Source: Butyrivibrio sp. (GTDB lineage: Bacteria; Bacillota; Clostridia; Lachnospirales; Lachnospiraceae). From it: DNA of 64,000 bases. Each line of letters begins with the position of its first letter. Within the stretch, counting starts at the first letter, position 1. Where the stretch lies: positions 1 through 64,000 of the forward strand of contig JAFPVA010000302.1 of NCBI GenBank assembly GCA_017413105.1, given 5' to 3'. Under the pieces are notes generated by a model. The model ran no database searches. It was not told where the DNA came from and saw only the letters and a list, made by a program, of their open reading frames with translations. Shown in pieces: positions 51,500 to 60,320 of this stretch. Both the position numbers and the translations under genes were made by a program.

Positions 51500-52252
51500 A
51501 TGTTAACAGAAGAACGACGTAATCTGATTGTTTCCTTTATAAATGAAAAAAATGCAGTGACGGTTCAGGAACTGATGCAGGAGTTTGATGCTTCCGCAGC
51601 CACCATCAGAAGAGACTTAAATGTTCTTCACGATGAGAAAAAAATCGTCAAGGTTTTTGGCGGGGCTACTTCCATTGCCAGCTCTGATGTGAATACCTTT
51701 GAGCCCAGTGTCAGCGCAAAGGCAACTCTTCATGTGGATGAGAAGGAAGCCATCAGTAAATATGCCGCATCCCTCATAAATGATGAGGATTTTGTCTACA
51801 TTGATTCAGGTACTACGACCCTGGAGATGATCAAATATATTGATAATTCTAAGGCCAAGTACATCACCAACGGAATCGTCCATGCTAAAAGACTTTTGGA
51901 AAAAGGTCTTTCTACCATGATAATCGGAGGAAGATGTAAGCAGTCCACCGAGGCCATCATTGGTCCCGACTGTATAGAGGGCATCAGCAAATACCACTTC
52001 ACAAAGGCTTTTATGGGAACAAACGGAATCTCTTTAAACGCAGGTTTCACTACTCCCGATGTGGATGAGGCCCTTGTAAAGGCTGAGGCTGTAAAACACG
52101 CCTACATCTCCTACATCCTTGCAGACCACAGCAAATTCGGCCAGGTAAGCTCCGTTACCTTCGCAGACATTGCCAGCTGCTGCATCATTACAGACCGCGA
52201 GGTCAGCAAAAACTACTCAAGCAAAACAATTGTGAAAGTTATAGGTGAATGA
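51500..52252 (+). CDS. fruR: DeoR-family transcriptional repressor of the fructose operon
   Basis: 250 residues. N-terminal DeoR winged helix: MLTEERRNLIVSFINEKNAV, TVQELMQEFDASAATIRRDL, KIVKVFGGA. The C-terminal DeoRC sugar-phosphate sensor domain shows DEDFVYIDSGTTTLEMIKYI (phosphate-binding loop), TNGIVHAKRLLEKG and GFTTPDVDEALVKAEAVKHA. In this family fructose-1-phosphate is the usual inducer when fruK is adjacent. A GGGGG site precedes the ATG. It leads the operon and probably represses itself through the repeats upstream. Confidence 0.93.
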   Translation: MLTEERRNLIVSFINEKNAVTVQELMQEFDASAATIRRDLNVLHDEKKIVKVFGGATSIASSDVNTFEPSVSAKATLHVDEKEAISKYAASLINDEDFVYIDSGTTTLEMIKYIDNSKAKYITNGIVHAKRLLEKGLSTMIIGGRCKQSTEAIIGPDCIEGISKYHFTKAFMGTNGISLNAGFTTPDVDEALVKAEAVKHAYISYILADHSKFGQVSSVTFADIASCCIITDREVSKNYSSKTIVKVIGE

Positions 52253-52271
52253 CATCTTAAACCGGAACTGC

Positions 52272-52296
52272 AAAAACGCGCATTTTCTGCGTTTTT
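52272..52296 (+). terminator. Possible attenuator between fruR and fruK
   Basis: AAAAACGC (52272-52279) pairs with GCGTTTTT (52289-52296); the stem ends in five T, as in a weak terminator. No separate promoter is obvious before fruK, so partial termination could set fruR above fruK. Confidence 0.5.
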
Positions 52297-52341
52297 CATA
52301 AGAAAGAGATTCACTTCTCACCAATTTTATGGAGGACAAAC

Positions 52342-53247
52342 ATGATCTACACTGTTACGTTCAATCCAGCTATTGATTACGTAGTGCGAATGTCGGAGGA
52401 TCTTTTACCCGGCATGACAAACCGCTCCGATTCCGAGGAATGCTATTTTGGCGGAAAAGGAATCAATGTATCTACCATCCTGAAAAACCTTGGGCTTGAA
52501 AACACAGCTCTCGGCTTTGTGGCAGGCTTTACCGGAGCAGCCATAGAGGAAAGCGTAAACAAAAGAGGTATCAAGGCTGATTTTGTAAAGCTTCCCGAGG
52601 GAATCTCCAGGATCAATGTAAAGATCAAGGGAAAAGAAGAAACTGAGCTTAATGCCCAGGGCCCTAAGATTCCTGATGAGGCTCAAAAAGAGCTCTTCAA
52701 AAAACTGGATCAGCTAAAGGACGGCGATACTCTCATTCTGGCAGGAAGTATTCCAAATTCACTGCCCAGCGACGTTTACGAGAAAATCATCGAGCAGGTT
52801 CAGGACAGAAAAATCGATGTCGTTGTGGATGCGACCAAGGACCTTTTAAAGAACGTCCTAAAATATCATCCATTTTTAATAAAACCGAACAATCACGAGC
52901 TTGGTGAAATGTTCGGAAAGGTGCTTAAGACAGACGAAGAACTGGAGGAACATGCAAAAAAGCTTCAGGAAATGGGAGCAAGGAACGTACTCATCTCCAT
53001 GGCTGGCGACGGTGCAATGCTGATCGCCGAAACCGGTGAAAGGTTCCGCATAGGTGTTCCAAAGGGAAAGGTCAGAAATTCCGTTGGTGCAGGAGATTCA
53101 ATGGTTGCAGGCTTCATAGCAGGCTACCAGAAAAATCACAACTACGAAGAAGCCTTGAAAATGGGCACTGCTGCAGGAAGCGCCACAGCATTTTCGGATG
53201 ACCTGGCAACAGGAGAAGCAATACTAAGCATTTTTCAAAATCTGTAA
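52342..53247 (+). CDS. fruK: 1-phosphofructokinase
   Basis: 301 residues, PfkB/ribokinase family. N-terminus MIYTVTFNPAIDYVVRM, sugar-binding CYFGGKGINVSTILKNLG (PfkB signature 1), and the catalytic block RNSVGAGDSMVAGFIAGYQ (signature 2, catalytic Asp in GAGDS, about residue 251). The NPAxD start and short length fit FruK rather than tagatose-6-phosphate kinase LacC, though that is the main alternative. It converts the fructose-1-phosphate released by the PTS into fructose-1,6-bisphosphate. A GGAGG site precedes the ATG. Confidence 0.93.
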   Translation: MIYTVTFNPAIDYVVRMSEDLLPGMTNRSDSEECYFGGKGINVSTILKNLGLENTALGFVAGFTGAAIEESVNKRGIKADFVKLPEGISRINVKIKGKEETELNAQGPKIPDEAQKELFKKLDQLKDGDTLILAGSIPNSLPSDVYEKIIEQVQDRKIDVVVDATKDLLKNVLKYHPFLIKPNNHELGEMFGKVLKTDEELEEHAKKLQEMGARNVLISMAGDGAMLIAETGERFRIGVPKGKVRNSVGAGDSMVAGFIAGYQKNHNYEEALKMGTAAGSATAFSDDLATGEAILSIFQNL

Positions 53248-53309
53248 CAGTATTATTCGGGGAAATCATCAAAACTGTAAAATTGCGTAAAACGCATAAG
53301 GAGGGACTA

Positions 53310-55244
53310 ATGAAAATCACAGATTTACTAAAAAAGGACGGCATTAACCTAAATGTCGACGCAGCAGATCAGAACGCTGCAATTGATGCTCTCATCGAGC
53401 TTCATGAGAAGGTTGGAAACTTAAATAACGTTTCCGCTTTTAAAAAGGCAATTCTTGCCAGAGAGGATAAGGGTTCTACCGCTATAGGCATGGGAATTGC
53501 TGTTCCTCACGGCAAATCCTCCGCAGTATCCACTGCAGGTGTTACAGCCATCACAATTCCTGAGGGAATCGACTACAAATCCCTTGATGGTGCACCAAGT
53601 AAACTGTTCTTTATGATCGCTGCTCCGGACACAGCAGCTGATACACATCTTGAAGTATTGTCAAAGCTCATGACTCTGCTTATGGATTCAAAGTTTGCAG
53701 CAAAGCTCATCGATGCTCATACTCCCGAGGAGTTCCTTTCCATCATCGATGAGAAGGAAGCTGAAAAGGACAAGGAAGAGGCTGCAAAGAAAGCTGCTGC
53801 CGCTGCAAAGGAAGCTCCTAAGGCTGCTCCAAAGAAGCTCCTTGGCGTAACAGCCTGCCCTACCGGTATCGCACATACCTTCATGGCAGCTGAAGCTCTT
53901 GAACTCAAGGCAAAGGATATGGGGCTTAATATCAAGGTGGAAAAAGACGGTTCTGCCGGAGCAAAGGATCCTCTCACAGCTGCAGAAATTGCTGACGCAG
54001 ACGTTATCATCATTGCCTGCGACAAAAATATTGATATGGGTAGATTCGATGGCAAAGATGTTATCATCACCTCCACAAAGGAAGCCATCCATAATCCTGA
54101 AGGACTTATAAACAAAGCCGTAAATGGTAACGTTACAAAGTATCATCACACAGGTCAGGTTGCCAAGGCTGATGATTCTGCTAACGAATCCGTTGGAAGA
54201 AGAATTTACAAGCACCTTATGAACGGTGTTTCCCACATGCTTCCATTCGTTATCGGTGGTGGTATCCTGATTGCTATCGCATTCCTGTTGGATGACTACT
54301 CAATCGATCCAAGTAACTTTGGTTCAAACACTCCTATAGCTGCATGGTTCAAGTCCATCGGCGGAACAGCCTTTGGCTTCATGCTTCCTATCCTGGCAGG
54401 GTTTATTGCTCAGAGTATTGCTGACCGTCCAGGTCTTGCAGTTGGTTTTGTAGGCGGCGCTCTTGCCAGCACCGGTGCTACTTTTGCAGCCCCGGGCGGC
54501 AATGTTCCATCTGCTTTCCTTGGCGCTTTGGTTGCAGGTTTTGCAGCAGGTTACATAGTTCTTTTCCTTGAAAAGATCTGTGAAAAACTTCCACAGGCCC
54601 TTGAGGGAATCAAACCGGTTCTCATCTATCCTCTCTGCGGAATCCTTGTTATCGGCCTTGTAATGTGCGCTATTAACCCTGTTGTTGGTGCCCTTAACGC
54701 CTGGATCACAGGAATCCTCAACGGAATGGGAACAGGTTCAATGGTTATCCTTGGTATCCTTCTTGGAGCTATGATGGCTACTGATATGGGCGGTCCTCTC
54801 AACAAGGCTGCTTATGCCTTCGGACTTGCTAACCTCGCAAACCAGAATGAAGCCGGTTACATGATCATGGCTGCTATCATGGTTGGCGGTATGGTTCCTC
54901 CGATTGCAATTGCCCTCGCAACAATCTTCTTCAAAGATAAATTCACACCTGCTGAGAGAAAGTCCGGACCTGTAAACTTTATCATGGGTCTCTGCTTCAT
55001 CACTGAAGGAGCAATTCCTTTTGCAGCTGCAGATCCACTTCGCGTAATTCCTTCACTTATGATCGGTTCCGGAGTTGCCGGCGCTCTCTCAATGGTATTT
55101 AAGTGCACACTTATGGCTCCTCACGGTGGAATCTTCGTATTCCCTGTTGTTGGAAACGTGCTTATGTATCTTGTAGCTCTTCTTGCAGGATCTGCCGCAG
55201 GATGCCTGATGCTCGGTATTTTAAAGAAAAAAGTTGACGATTGA
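53310..55244 (+). CDS. fruA: PTS fructose transporter subunit EIIABC
   Basis: 644 residues from the ATG at 53310 (AAGGAGGG upstream; the open frame reaches back to a TTG at 53283). Domain order A-B-C. EIIA (about 1-150) has its phospho-His in GIAVPHGKSSAVST. An Ala/Lys/Glu linker follows. EIIB (about 175-275) has its phospho-Cys in LLGVTACPTGIAHTFMAAEA. EIIC (about 300-640) has 8-10 TMs starting at HMLPFVIGGGILIAIAFLLD and includes MATDMGGPLNKAA and ITEGAIPFAAADPLR. It imports fructose with phosphorylation at C1. All catalytic residues are intact. Confidence 0.95.
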   Translation: MKITDLLKKDGINLNVDAADQNAAIDALIELHEKVGNLNNVSAFKKAILAREDKGSTAIGMGIAVPHGKSSAVSTAGVTAITIPEGIDYKSLDGAPSKLFFMIAAPDTAADTHLEVLSKLMTLLMDSKFAAKLIDAHTPEEFLSIIDEKEAEKDKEEAAKKAAAAAKEAPKAAPKKLLGVTACPTGIAHTFMAAEALELKAKDMGLNIKVEKDGSAGAKDPLTAAEIADADVIIIACDKNIDMGRFDGKDVIITSTKEAIHNPEGLINKAVNGNVTKYHHTGQVAKADDSANESVGRRIYKHLMNGVSHMLPFVIGGGILIAIAFLLDDYSIDPSNFGSNTPIAAWFKSIGGTAFGFMLPILAGFIAQSIADRPGLAVGFVGGALASTGATFAAPGGNVPSAFLGALVAGFAAGYIVLFLEKICEKLPQALEGIKPVLIYPLCGILVIGLVMCAINPVVGALNAWITGILNGMGTGSMVILGILLGAMMATDMGGPLNKAAYAFGLANLANQNEAGYMIMAAIMVGGMVPPIAIALATIFFKDKFTPAERKSGPVNFIMGLCFITEGAIPFAAADPLRVIPSLMIGSGVAGALSMVFKCTLMAPHGGIFVFPVVGNVLMYLVALLAGSAAGCLMLGILKKKVDD

Positions 55245-55275
55245 TTCCCGTTAATTATGAAAGGAGAAATAGATA

Positions 55276-55539
55276 ATGGTATCACAGAAAATTACAGTTA
55301 CAAATGAACAGGGAATGCACATGCGTCCGGCAAGTCTTTTCAGCCAGACCATGACTCCTTTTGCTAGTGATGTAAAGATTTTATTCAACGACACAGCTTA
55401 TGACGCAAAGAGCGTTATGATGCTCATGAGCGCCTGCATCAAATGTGGCGCCGAGATAGAGGTTCAGTGCGATGGCCCGGATGAAGCCGACGCCCTGAAG
55501 AAAGCCATCGAACTCATCGAGAGCGGTCTCGGTGACTAA
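55276..55539 (+). CDS. ptsH: Phosphocarrier protein HPr
   Basis: 87 residues. Phospho-His in NEQGMHMRPASLFSQ (about residue 15) and the regulatory Ser in DAKSVMMLMS (about residue 46), the site used by HPr kinase in Firmicute catabolite control. The usual G-L-H-A-R-P is changed to G-M-H-M-R-P. A GGAG site precedes the ATG. It sits inside the fructose operon rather than in a separate ptsHI operon. Confidence 0.94.
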   Translation: MVSQKITVTNEQGMHMRPASLFSQTMTPFASDVKILFNDTAYDAKSVMMLMSACIKCGAEIEVQCDGPDEADALKKAIELIESGLGD

Positions 55540-55552
55540 AGGCCGGAATCAA

Positions 55553-55598
55553 CTGTGTAATACATATATGACTTCGATTCATATATGTATTATCACAG
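55553..55598 (+). promoter_or_regulatory. Intercistronic hairpin between ptsH and ptsI
   Basis: CTGTG and TAATACATATATG (55553-55570) pair with CATATATGTATTA and CACAG (55580-55598), 18 bp with one bulged T and a 9-nt loop. No U-tract follows, so it may protect or separate the ptsH and ptsI parts of the message. Confidence 0.6.
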
Positions 55599-55659
55599 AT
55601 GCTTCCTCACTTATACATCCTAAGTAACTACTCTAAGAGCATCTTATACGGAGGTACAC

Positions 55660-57366
55660 ATGTATAAAGGAATTGCAGCATCACGTGGAATTGGCATAGG
55701 AAGCGTATGCGTGATCGTTGAACATGATCTGACTTTTGAGAAAAAGAAAATCGAAGACACTGCTACTGAGAAAGAAAGGTTTACTACTGCTGTCGAAACC
55801 TTCAAATCTGAGACCATGGCCATGGCTGAGGATATAAAAAAGCGCCTTGGTCCAAAAGAAGCTGAGATTTTACAGGGGCATCTTGTAATGATCTCCGACC
55901 CTACCATGTCCGGAGAAATGGGCAAGATGATCGATGCGGGCCAGTGTGCTGAATCCGCTGTTGAAGCAGTATGTGATATGTTCATCGGTATGTTTTCCAA
56001 GATGGACGATGACATGATGCGCCAGAGAGCCTCAGATATCAGCGATATCAAGGTCAGCCTTCTGAAGCTTCTTTTAGGAATAAAGGATATAGATATCAGC
56101 AAAGTTGAGCCTGGAACCATCCTTGTGGCAAAGGACCTGACTCCGTCCATGACCTCACAGATCAACAAGGAGAACGTTGCAGGTATCATAACTGAAGTTG
56201 GCGGAAAGACTTCCCACTCTGCTATTCTGGCAAGAGCTCTTGAAATCCCGGCTGTCCTCTCTGTTCCTGATGTTACTACACTGGTAAAAGACAAGGATAC
56301 AGCCATAGTTGATGGTACTGAAGGCATAGTTTACATCAATCCTGATGGCGATGTTCTTTCCAAGTACATCATCAAACGTGAAGACTTTATCCGCAAACAG
56401 GCTGAGCTTAAGAGTTTTCTTGGAAAGCCCACTGTCACAGCCGATGGCAATGAGGTTGAGCTTTTCTGCAACATCGGAACTCCAAAGGATGCCAAAAAGG
56501 CTATAGAATGCGACGGCGAAGGTGTAGGTCTTTTCCGCTCAGAATTTCTTTTCATGGACAACACTCATCTCCCAACAGAGGAGGAGCAGTTTGCAGCATA
56601 TAAAGAAGCAGCAGTTACCATGGGCGGTAAGCCAATAATCATCAGAACTCTTGATATCGGCGGCGACAAGGACATTCCTTATCTGAACATGAAAAAAGAG
56701 GAAAATCCATTCCTTGGCTACAGAGCCGTAAGATACTGCCTCGGAAATGAGGACAGCTACCTGGTTCAGCTAAGAGCTATAGTTAGAGCCAGCGCCTTTG
56801 GCAAAGTTAAGATCATGGTTCCTCTGGTTACCTGCGTAGATGAAATAAGAAAGGTAAAAGAACTGGTTTCCGGAATCAAGAAGGACTTTGATGAAAAAGG
56901 TATAGACTATGACAAGAGTATTGAAGTCGGATGCATGATCGAGACTCCTGCTGCCTCACTTATCGCTGATCTTCTGGCAAAAGAGGCTGACTTCTTCTCC
57001 ATCGGCACCAACGATCTTACCCAGTACACCATGAGTGTCGACAGAGGAAATGCAGATGTAGCTTACCTTTACTCCACTTTCCAGCCATCGGTTCTCCGTT
57101 CCATAAAGCACATCATAGAGTGCGGACGAAATGCCGGAATTCCTGTTGGAATGTGCGGAGAAGCTGCAGCCGATCCTTTGATGATCCCACTTCTTATTTC
57201 CTTTGGACTTACAGAATTTTCCGTAAATCCTGTACTTGTCCTCACAGCCCGCTGCATCATCTCCAAGTGGAGCAAAGCCGAAGCTGATGCCCTGACTTCA
57301 AAGGTGATGGAACTGAGCACAGAAGCTGAAATCGTTGCAGCTTTAAAAGAAGCTTCCAAAGAGTAA
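55660..57366 (+). CDS. ptsI: PTS enzyme I (phosphoenolpyruvate-protein phosphotransferase)
   Basis: 568 residues, the normal EI length. Phospho-His in ITEVGGKTSHSAILARALEI (about 186). PEP-binding barrel with GVGLFRSEFLFMD (about 288-300), TLDIGGDKDIPYL, and the C-terminal SIGTNDLTQYTMSVDRGN and GMCGEAAADP motifs with the proton-donor Cys. It transfers phosphate from PEP to HPr. A GGAGG site precedes the ATG. It is the last gene of the operon and is followed by a perfect 20-bp terminator stem. Confidence 0.95.
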   Translation: MYKGIAASRGIGIGSVCVIVEHDLTFEKKKIEDTATEKERFTTAVETFKSETMAMAEDIKKRLGPKEAEILQGHLVMISDPTMSGEMGKMIDAGQCAESAVEAVCDMFIGMFSKMDDDMMRQRASDISDIKVSLLKLLLGIKDIDISKVEPGTILVAKDLTPSMTSQINKENVAGIITEVGGKTSHSAILARALEIPAVLSVPDVTTLVKDKDTAIVDGTEGIVYINPDGDVLSKYIIKREDFIRKQAELKSFLGKPTVTADGNEVELFCNIGTPKDAKKAIECDGEGVGLFRSEFLFMDNTHLPTEEEQFAAYKEAAVTMGGKPIIIRTLDIGGDKDIPYLNMKKEENPFLGYRAVRYCLGNEDSYLVQLRAIVRASAFGKVKIMVPLVTCVDEIRKVKELVSGIKKDFDEKGIDYDKSIEVGCMIETPAASLIADLLAKEADFFSIGTNDLTQYTMSVDRGNADVAYLYSTFQPSVLRSIKHIIECGRNAGIPVGMCGEAAADPLMIPLLISFGLTEFSVNPVLVLTARCIISKWSKAEADALTSKVMELSTEAEIVAALKEASKE

Positions 57367-57382
57367 GTATAGTCTGAACGAA

Positions 57383-57435
57383 CATAAAGAAAAACAGGAG
57401 AGCCTAATCGCAAATCTCTCCTGTTTTTCTTTATG
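57383..57435. terminator. Very strong bidirectional terminator
   Basis: A perfect 20-bp inverted repeat (57383-57402 with 57416-57435; inner arms AACAGGAGAG / CTCTCCTGTT) with a 13-nt loop and A/T-rich outer arms gives U-tracts on both strands. It closes ptsI on the plus strand and the small Cys-rich gene on the minus strand. Confidence 0.92.
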
Positions 57436-57458
57436 CTATGAACATGAAACCTTTTAAC

Positions 57459-57650
57459 TCATGCTTCATATACCATACCGCAATTTTCACAGCGAACTCT
57501 TGCACCGGAATATCTGGTGTGTTTGCAGTTTACTCCGCAATGCTTGCATTTCATAACAACTGTAGTATTATCTCCACCGTTGTTGCCGGCACCACCGGTA
57601 GCCATTTCAAGCTCATCCTCTGTTAATATCTTTCTTTTTTCTTCTGACAT
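57459..57650 (-). CDS. Small double-glycine-leader, Cys-rich protein
   Basis: 63 residues. The N-terminal 20 look like a peptidase-cleaved leader: charged start, LTEDELEMATGG ending in GG at 19-20, as in many bacteriocin and RiPP precursors (L..eEL....GG). The following 43 residues hold five Cys at 35, 38, 42, 54 and 57, with CKHC and CENC forming a zinc-ribbon-like pair. A GGGG site lies about 9 nt before the ATG. It is a single gene between two terminator-bounded units, with no transporter, C39 peptidase or modifying enzyme in the window. It may be an exported peptide, or a small zinc-binding protein whose GG is coincidental. Confidence 0.72.
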   Translation of the reverse strand: MSEEKRKILTEDELEMATGGAGNNGGDNTTVVMKCKHCGVNCKHTRYSGARVRCENCGMVYEA

Positions 57651-57807
57651 GATAATGATTCCCCTTTCTATCTAAAAAATCCAAATATTTTTCATATAAT
57701 TCTTTTCACTTATTTATACGAACCAAATCAAAATCCGGCAAAACTTTTTGCAATTCAGTCATGCATTTTGCTGGTCCATTATCCGAAGTAGTTTTCAAAA
57801 AATTCTA
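57651..57807 (-). other. Intergenic gap upstream of the small Cys-rich gene
   Basis: 157 bp, AT-rich, carrying the promoter of the 57650 gene. Possible -10 sequences (TATAAA, TATATG) are present without a well-spaced -35. No terminator is obvious directly after the SpoIIE gene, so read-through into the small gene is possible. Confidence 0.4.
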
Positions 57808-59985
57808 TCAATCCATGCCCAGATATTTAAAGCACAGAGTCGTCATGTCATCGTACTGCTCTGAATTTCCCACAAACTCAGTCGCTTTCCTTCTGACATT
57901 GTCATCAAGCTCTTTTAGCGACGCCTTGTTGTTTTCATTCAGTGCCTCCAGCATCCTTTTTTCGCCGAAGAGGTCATCACTTTTAGCCTGAGCCTCTGTA
58001 ACACCATCAGTGTAAAGATACAGGGTATCGCCCTTTTCGAGAGTCACGGTATTAAGCGAATATCTGACAAATTCAAGAGCTCCTACCAGCATGCCGTGGA
58101 TGTCCTCTTCAATGACAAAGCCCTTATCACCTCTTTTCACTGCGGCATACAGATGACCACCGTTTACGAAATTAAGTACTCCCGTGGAAAGAGTAATGAC
58201 CCCCATCCATACGGTAATAAACATGCCGTCGTCGCTCTCTTCGCAGAGTTTTGCATTGGCTTCATTCATTGCTGCCACCACATCTCCGCCATGAAGCATC
58301 ATCTGGAATTTGAGCACCTGCTTGCCAAGAGCCATAAACAGTGCTGCCGTGATTCCCTTACCTGACACATCACCGATCATTATTGCAAGATGATCATCGT
58401 CCAGATAATAGAAATCGTACATATCACCGCCCACATCCTTTGCGGGTATCATCTTTGCATAGAGCTCATACCCCGGACGGTTGCAATAATCCGGCTCAAC
58501 CTGCGGAAGCATCTTGGCCTGGATCTGGGCTGCAGCCTTAAGCTCTGTTTCAATTCTCTCCCTATCAGAGGTATAGGTCACAATCTCATTTACATAGTCC
58601 TTCATTTTAAGGGACATAATGTGAAAAGAGTTTGCGAGCTCCTCAATCTCATCTCCTGTCCTGTAGATATCCTCCATTTCAAAGGCCATATCTTCACCAA
58701 CAAAGCCCCTTACTGCCTTTGACATGCGGAGGATGGGTGCCACTCTTTTTTTAGCAAAAAGACTTGCCACCATTATGCCAAACAGCATGAACGCAAAAAG
58801 TATCAATAAAGCCCAAATAGCAGAGCGCCTGAAATCAGCTGATAAATCCGTTATCATGTTTTCAGTGGACTTGTCCATATCCTTAAGGAGTCTTTGCGTT
58901 GGTGCAAGCACTTCATCTGCCGAAACAAATAAAAGCTGTATCCATCCAACTGTTTCTATTGGAGCATGTGCCACATAATAGAGTTCATTATCAACCTCAA
59001 CTACATCTACCCCGGTCTCACCTGAAAGAGCACAGTCAATGACGTTCTTAAGTCCCTCATTAACCGAATCCCTTATATCTTCGTCAAGATTATTCCTCAT
59101 TCTCAGTTCTCCCGCGGTTTTGGGAGAAGACACCAGCTGGCCTGTGTTACTTACCAATATGGAAAAACCCTTTTCTCCGATATTTCTTTCATTCATCATT
59201 CGGGATAATTCATTAAGCCATGCGGATCCATTGATAACAGCAGCCAGTTCGCCATCAATATAAACAGGAACGCCAAAGCATAATTCCTGAAAATTATATA
59301 ATTCACTTTGTATTGCCGGTGTATAATAAACATCCCCGGTTTCCACTGCGCCTTTATACCAGGGTCGGGTCCTGGCATCATAGTTCACTACCTCTCCATT
59401 TTCATCAAACTTCATGGCCGACAGTGCATCCATTATTATCATCACCCCATCCGGAGTGGCAATGCAAACATCATAGGTATAATCATTTTTTCCACTAACA
59501 ATTTTCTCCATGATCGGGGAAAGATTTGCCAGTTTCTCCATAATCTCAATAGTACCTGGATCTGCATTTTCCCTTCCATCCGGGAAAAGAATCTGCAGTG
59601 TATTTTTACCGCGATTTTCTTTACTAGGAGGGTTAACCTTTATTCTCTCGTAATTTTCAGGATTTTTGAACACATCTTCTACCTGAGTCTCTAAAATCCT
59701 GATGTTTTTCTCCATGGACAGGAATTCATCATCTGTCTTATCAGCAGCCCATGTGATCAACTGCAAAAGAGAAGCTTGTGCCACTTCAGACATCGAGTTT
59801 TCGCACTCTTCCTGAACAAGATCTATCTGTTTTTCCTCTTCAAGGATCACAGCTTCCCTTATCATGGCAACACGAATATGGGATATTATCTGAAAGACAA
59901 CTCCCATAATGATTGCGGCAATCACAACAAATCTGATAAGTTTTCCTTCAAGCCCCTTTGGCAGCAGCTCCTTAAGCTTTTTCAT
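57808..59985 (-). CDS. SpoIIE-type PP2C phosphatase with extracellular dCache-like sensor
   Basis: 725 residues. TM1 at about 15-35, an exported sensor domain at about 40-385 resembling dCache_1 (DARTRPWYKGAVETGDVYYT is the typical RpWY..a pattern; VPVYIDGELAAVINGSAWLN), TM2 at about 387-410, HAMP at about 412-475, coiled linker ERIETELKAAAQIQAKMLPQ, and a SpoIIE/RsbU phosphatase domain at about 490-725 with DVGGDMYDFYYLDD, MIGDVSGKGITAALFM (metal Asp) and LYLYTDGVTEAQ. It dephosphorylates a phospho-Ser STAS protein in response to an outside ligand. The start is 4 nt after the STAS stop, so they are translationally linked. Confidence 0.93.
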   Translation of the reverse strand: MKKLKELLPKGLEGKLIRFVVIAAIIMGVVFQIISHIRVAMIREAVILEEEKQIDLVQEECENSMSEVAQASLLQLITWAADKTDDEFLSMEKNIRILETQVEDVFKNPENYERIKVNPPSKENRGKNTLQILFPDGRENADPGTIEIMEKLANLSPIMEKIVSGKNDYTYDVCIATPDGVMIIMDALSAMKFDENGEVVNYDARTRPWYKGAVETGDVYYTPAIQSELYNFQELCFGVPVYIDGELAAVINGSAWLNELSRMMNERNIGEKGFSILVSNTGQLVSSPKTAGELRMRNNLDEDIRDSVNEGLKNVIDCALSGETGVDVVEVDNELYYVAHAPIETVGWIQLLFVSADEVLAPTQRLLKDMDKSTENMITDLSADFRRSAIWALLILFAFMLFGIMVASLFAKKRVAPILRMSKAVRGFVGEDMAFEMEDIYRTGDEIEELANSFHIMSLKMKDYVNEIVTYTSDRERIETELKAAAQIQAKMLPQVEPDYCNRPGYELYAKMIPAKDVGGDMYDFYYLDDDHLAIMIGDVSGKGITAALFMALGKQVLKFQMMLHGGDVVAAMNEANAKLCEESDDGMFITVWMGVITLSTGVLNFVNGGHLYAAVKRGDKGFVIEEDIHGMLVGALEFVRYSLNTVTLEKGDTLYLYTDGVTEAQAKSDDLFGEKRMLEALNENNKASLKELDDNVRRKATEFVGNSEQYDDMTTLCFKYLGMD

Positions 59986-59988
59986 TCA

Positions 59989-60300
59989 TCAGCCCTCAGC
60001 TTTTTGAACCTCTAAAAATGAAGTAAAACCGCTAAGCTTCAAAACGTCATAAAAGACTTCGTTGACATTTTTAAGAACCATTTTCCCTTTCTTTTTGTCC
60101 AGCACCTGAAATACCTTGAGTAGGACACGAAGTCCTGCAGAGGATGTATAATCGTTTTTTGCCATGTCAAAAATGACATGATTCACATCATCAAGTTCGC
60201 CCTCCAGTTCTTTGTCCAGCTCCGGAGCCGTATTTATGTCAAGAGCCCCTTCGATAAATACTGTAATTTCATCTCCTTCTTTCTTTTTGGTAATAGTCAT
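59989..60300 (-). CDS. STAS-domain anti-sigma factor antagonist
   Basis: 103 residues from the ATG at 60300 (AGGAG about 10 nt upstream; the open frame extends to 60324 but overlaps the previous stop). STAS fold: GALDINTAPELDKELEGEL, VIFDMAKNDYTSSAGLRVLL with the phosphorylatable Ser in TSSAG, and ending KLSGFTSFLEV. It is the natural substrate of the SpoIIE phosphatase next to it. The anti-sigma kinase and sigma factor that complete a partner switch are not in the window. Confidence 0.93.
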   Translation of the reverse strand: MTITKKKEGDEITVFIEGALDINTAPELDKELEGELDDVNHVIFDMAKNDYTSSAGLRVLLKVFQVLDKKKGKMVLKNVNEVFYDVLKLSGFTSFLEVQKAEG

Positions 60301-60320
60301 AAGCTTTCTCTCCTGTTTTC

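Noticed and set aside
53688..54236. 182-codon antisense frame inside fruA
   Set aside because: Shadow of the conserved EIIA/EIIB coding sequence; Cys/Ser-rich nonsense with no ribosome-binding site.
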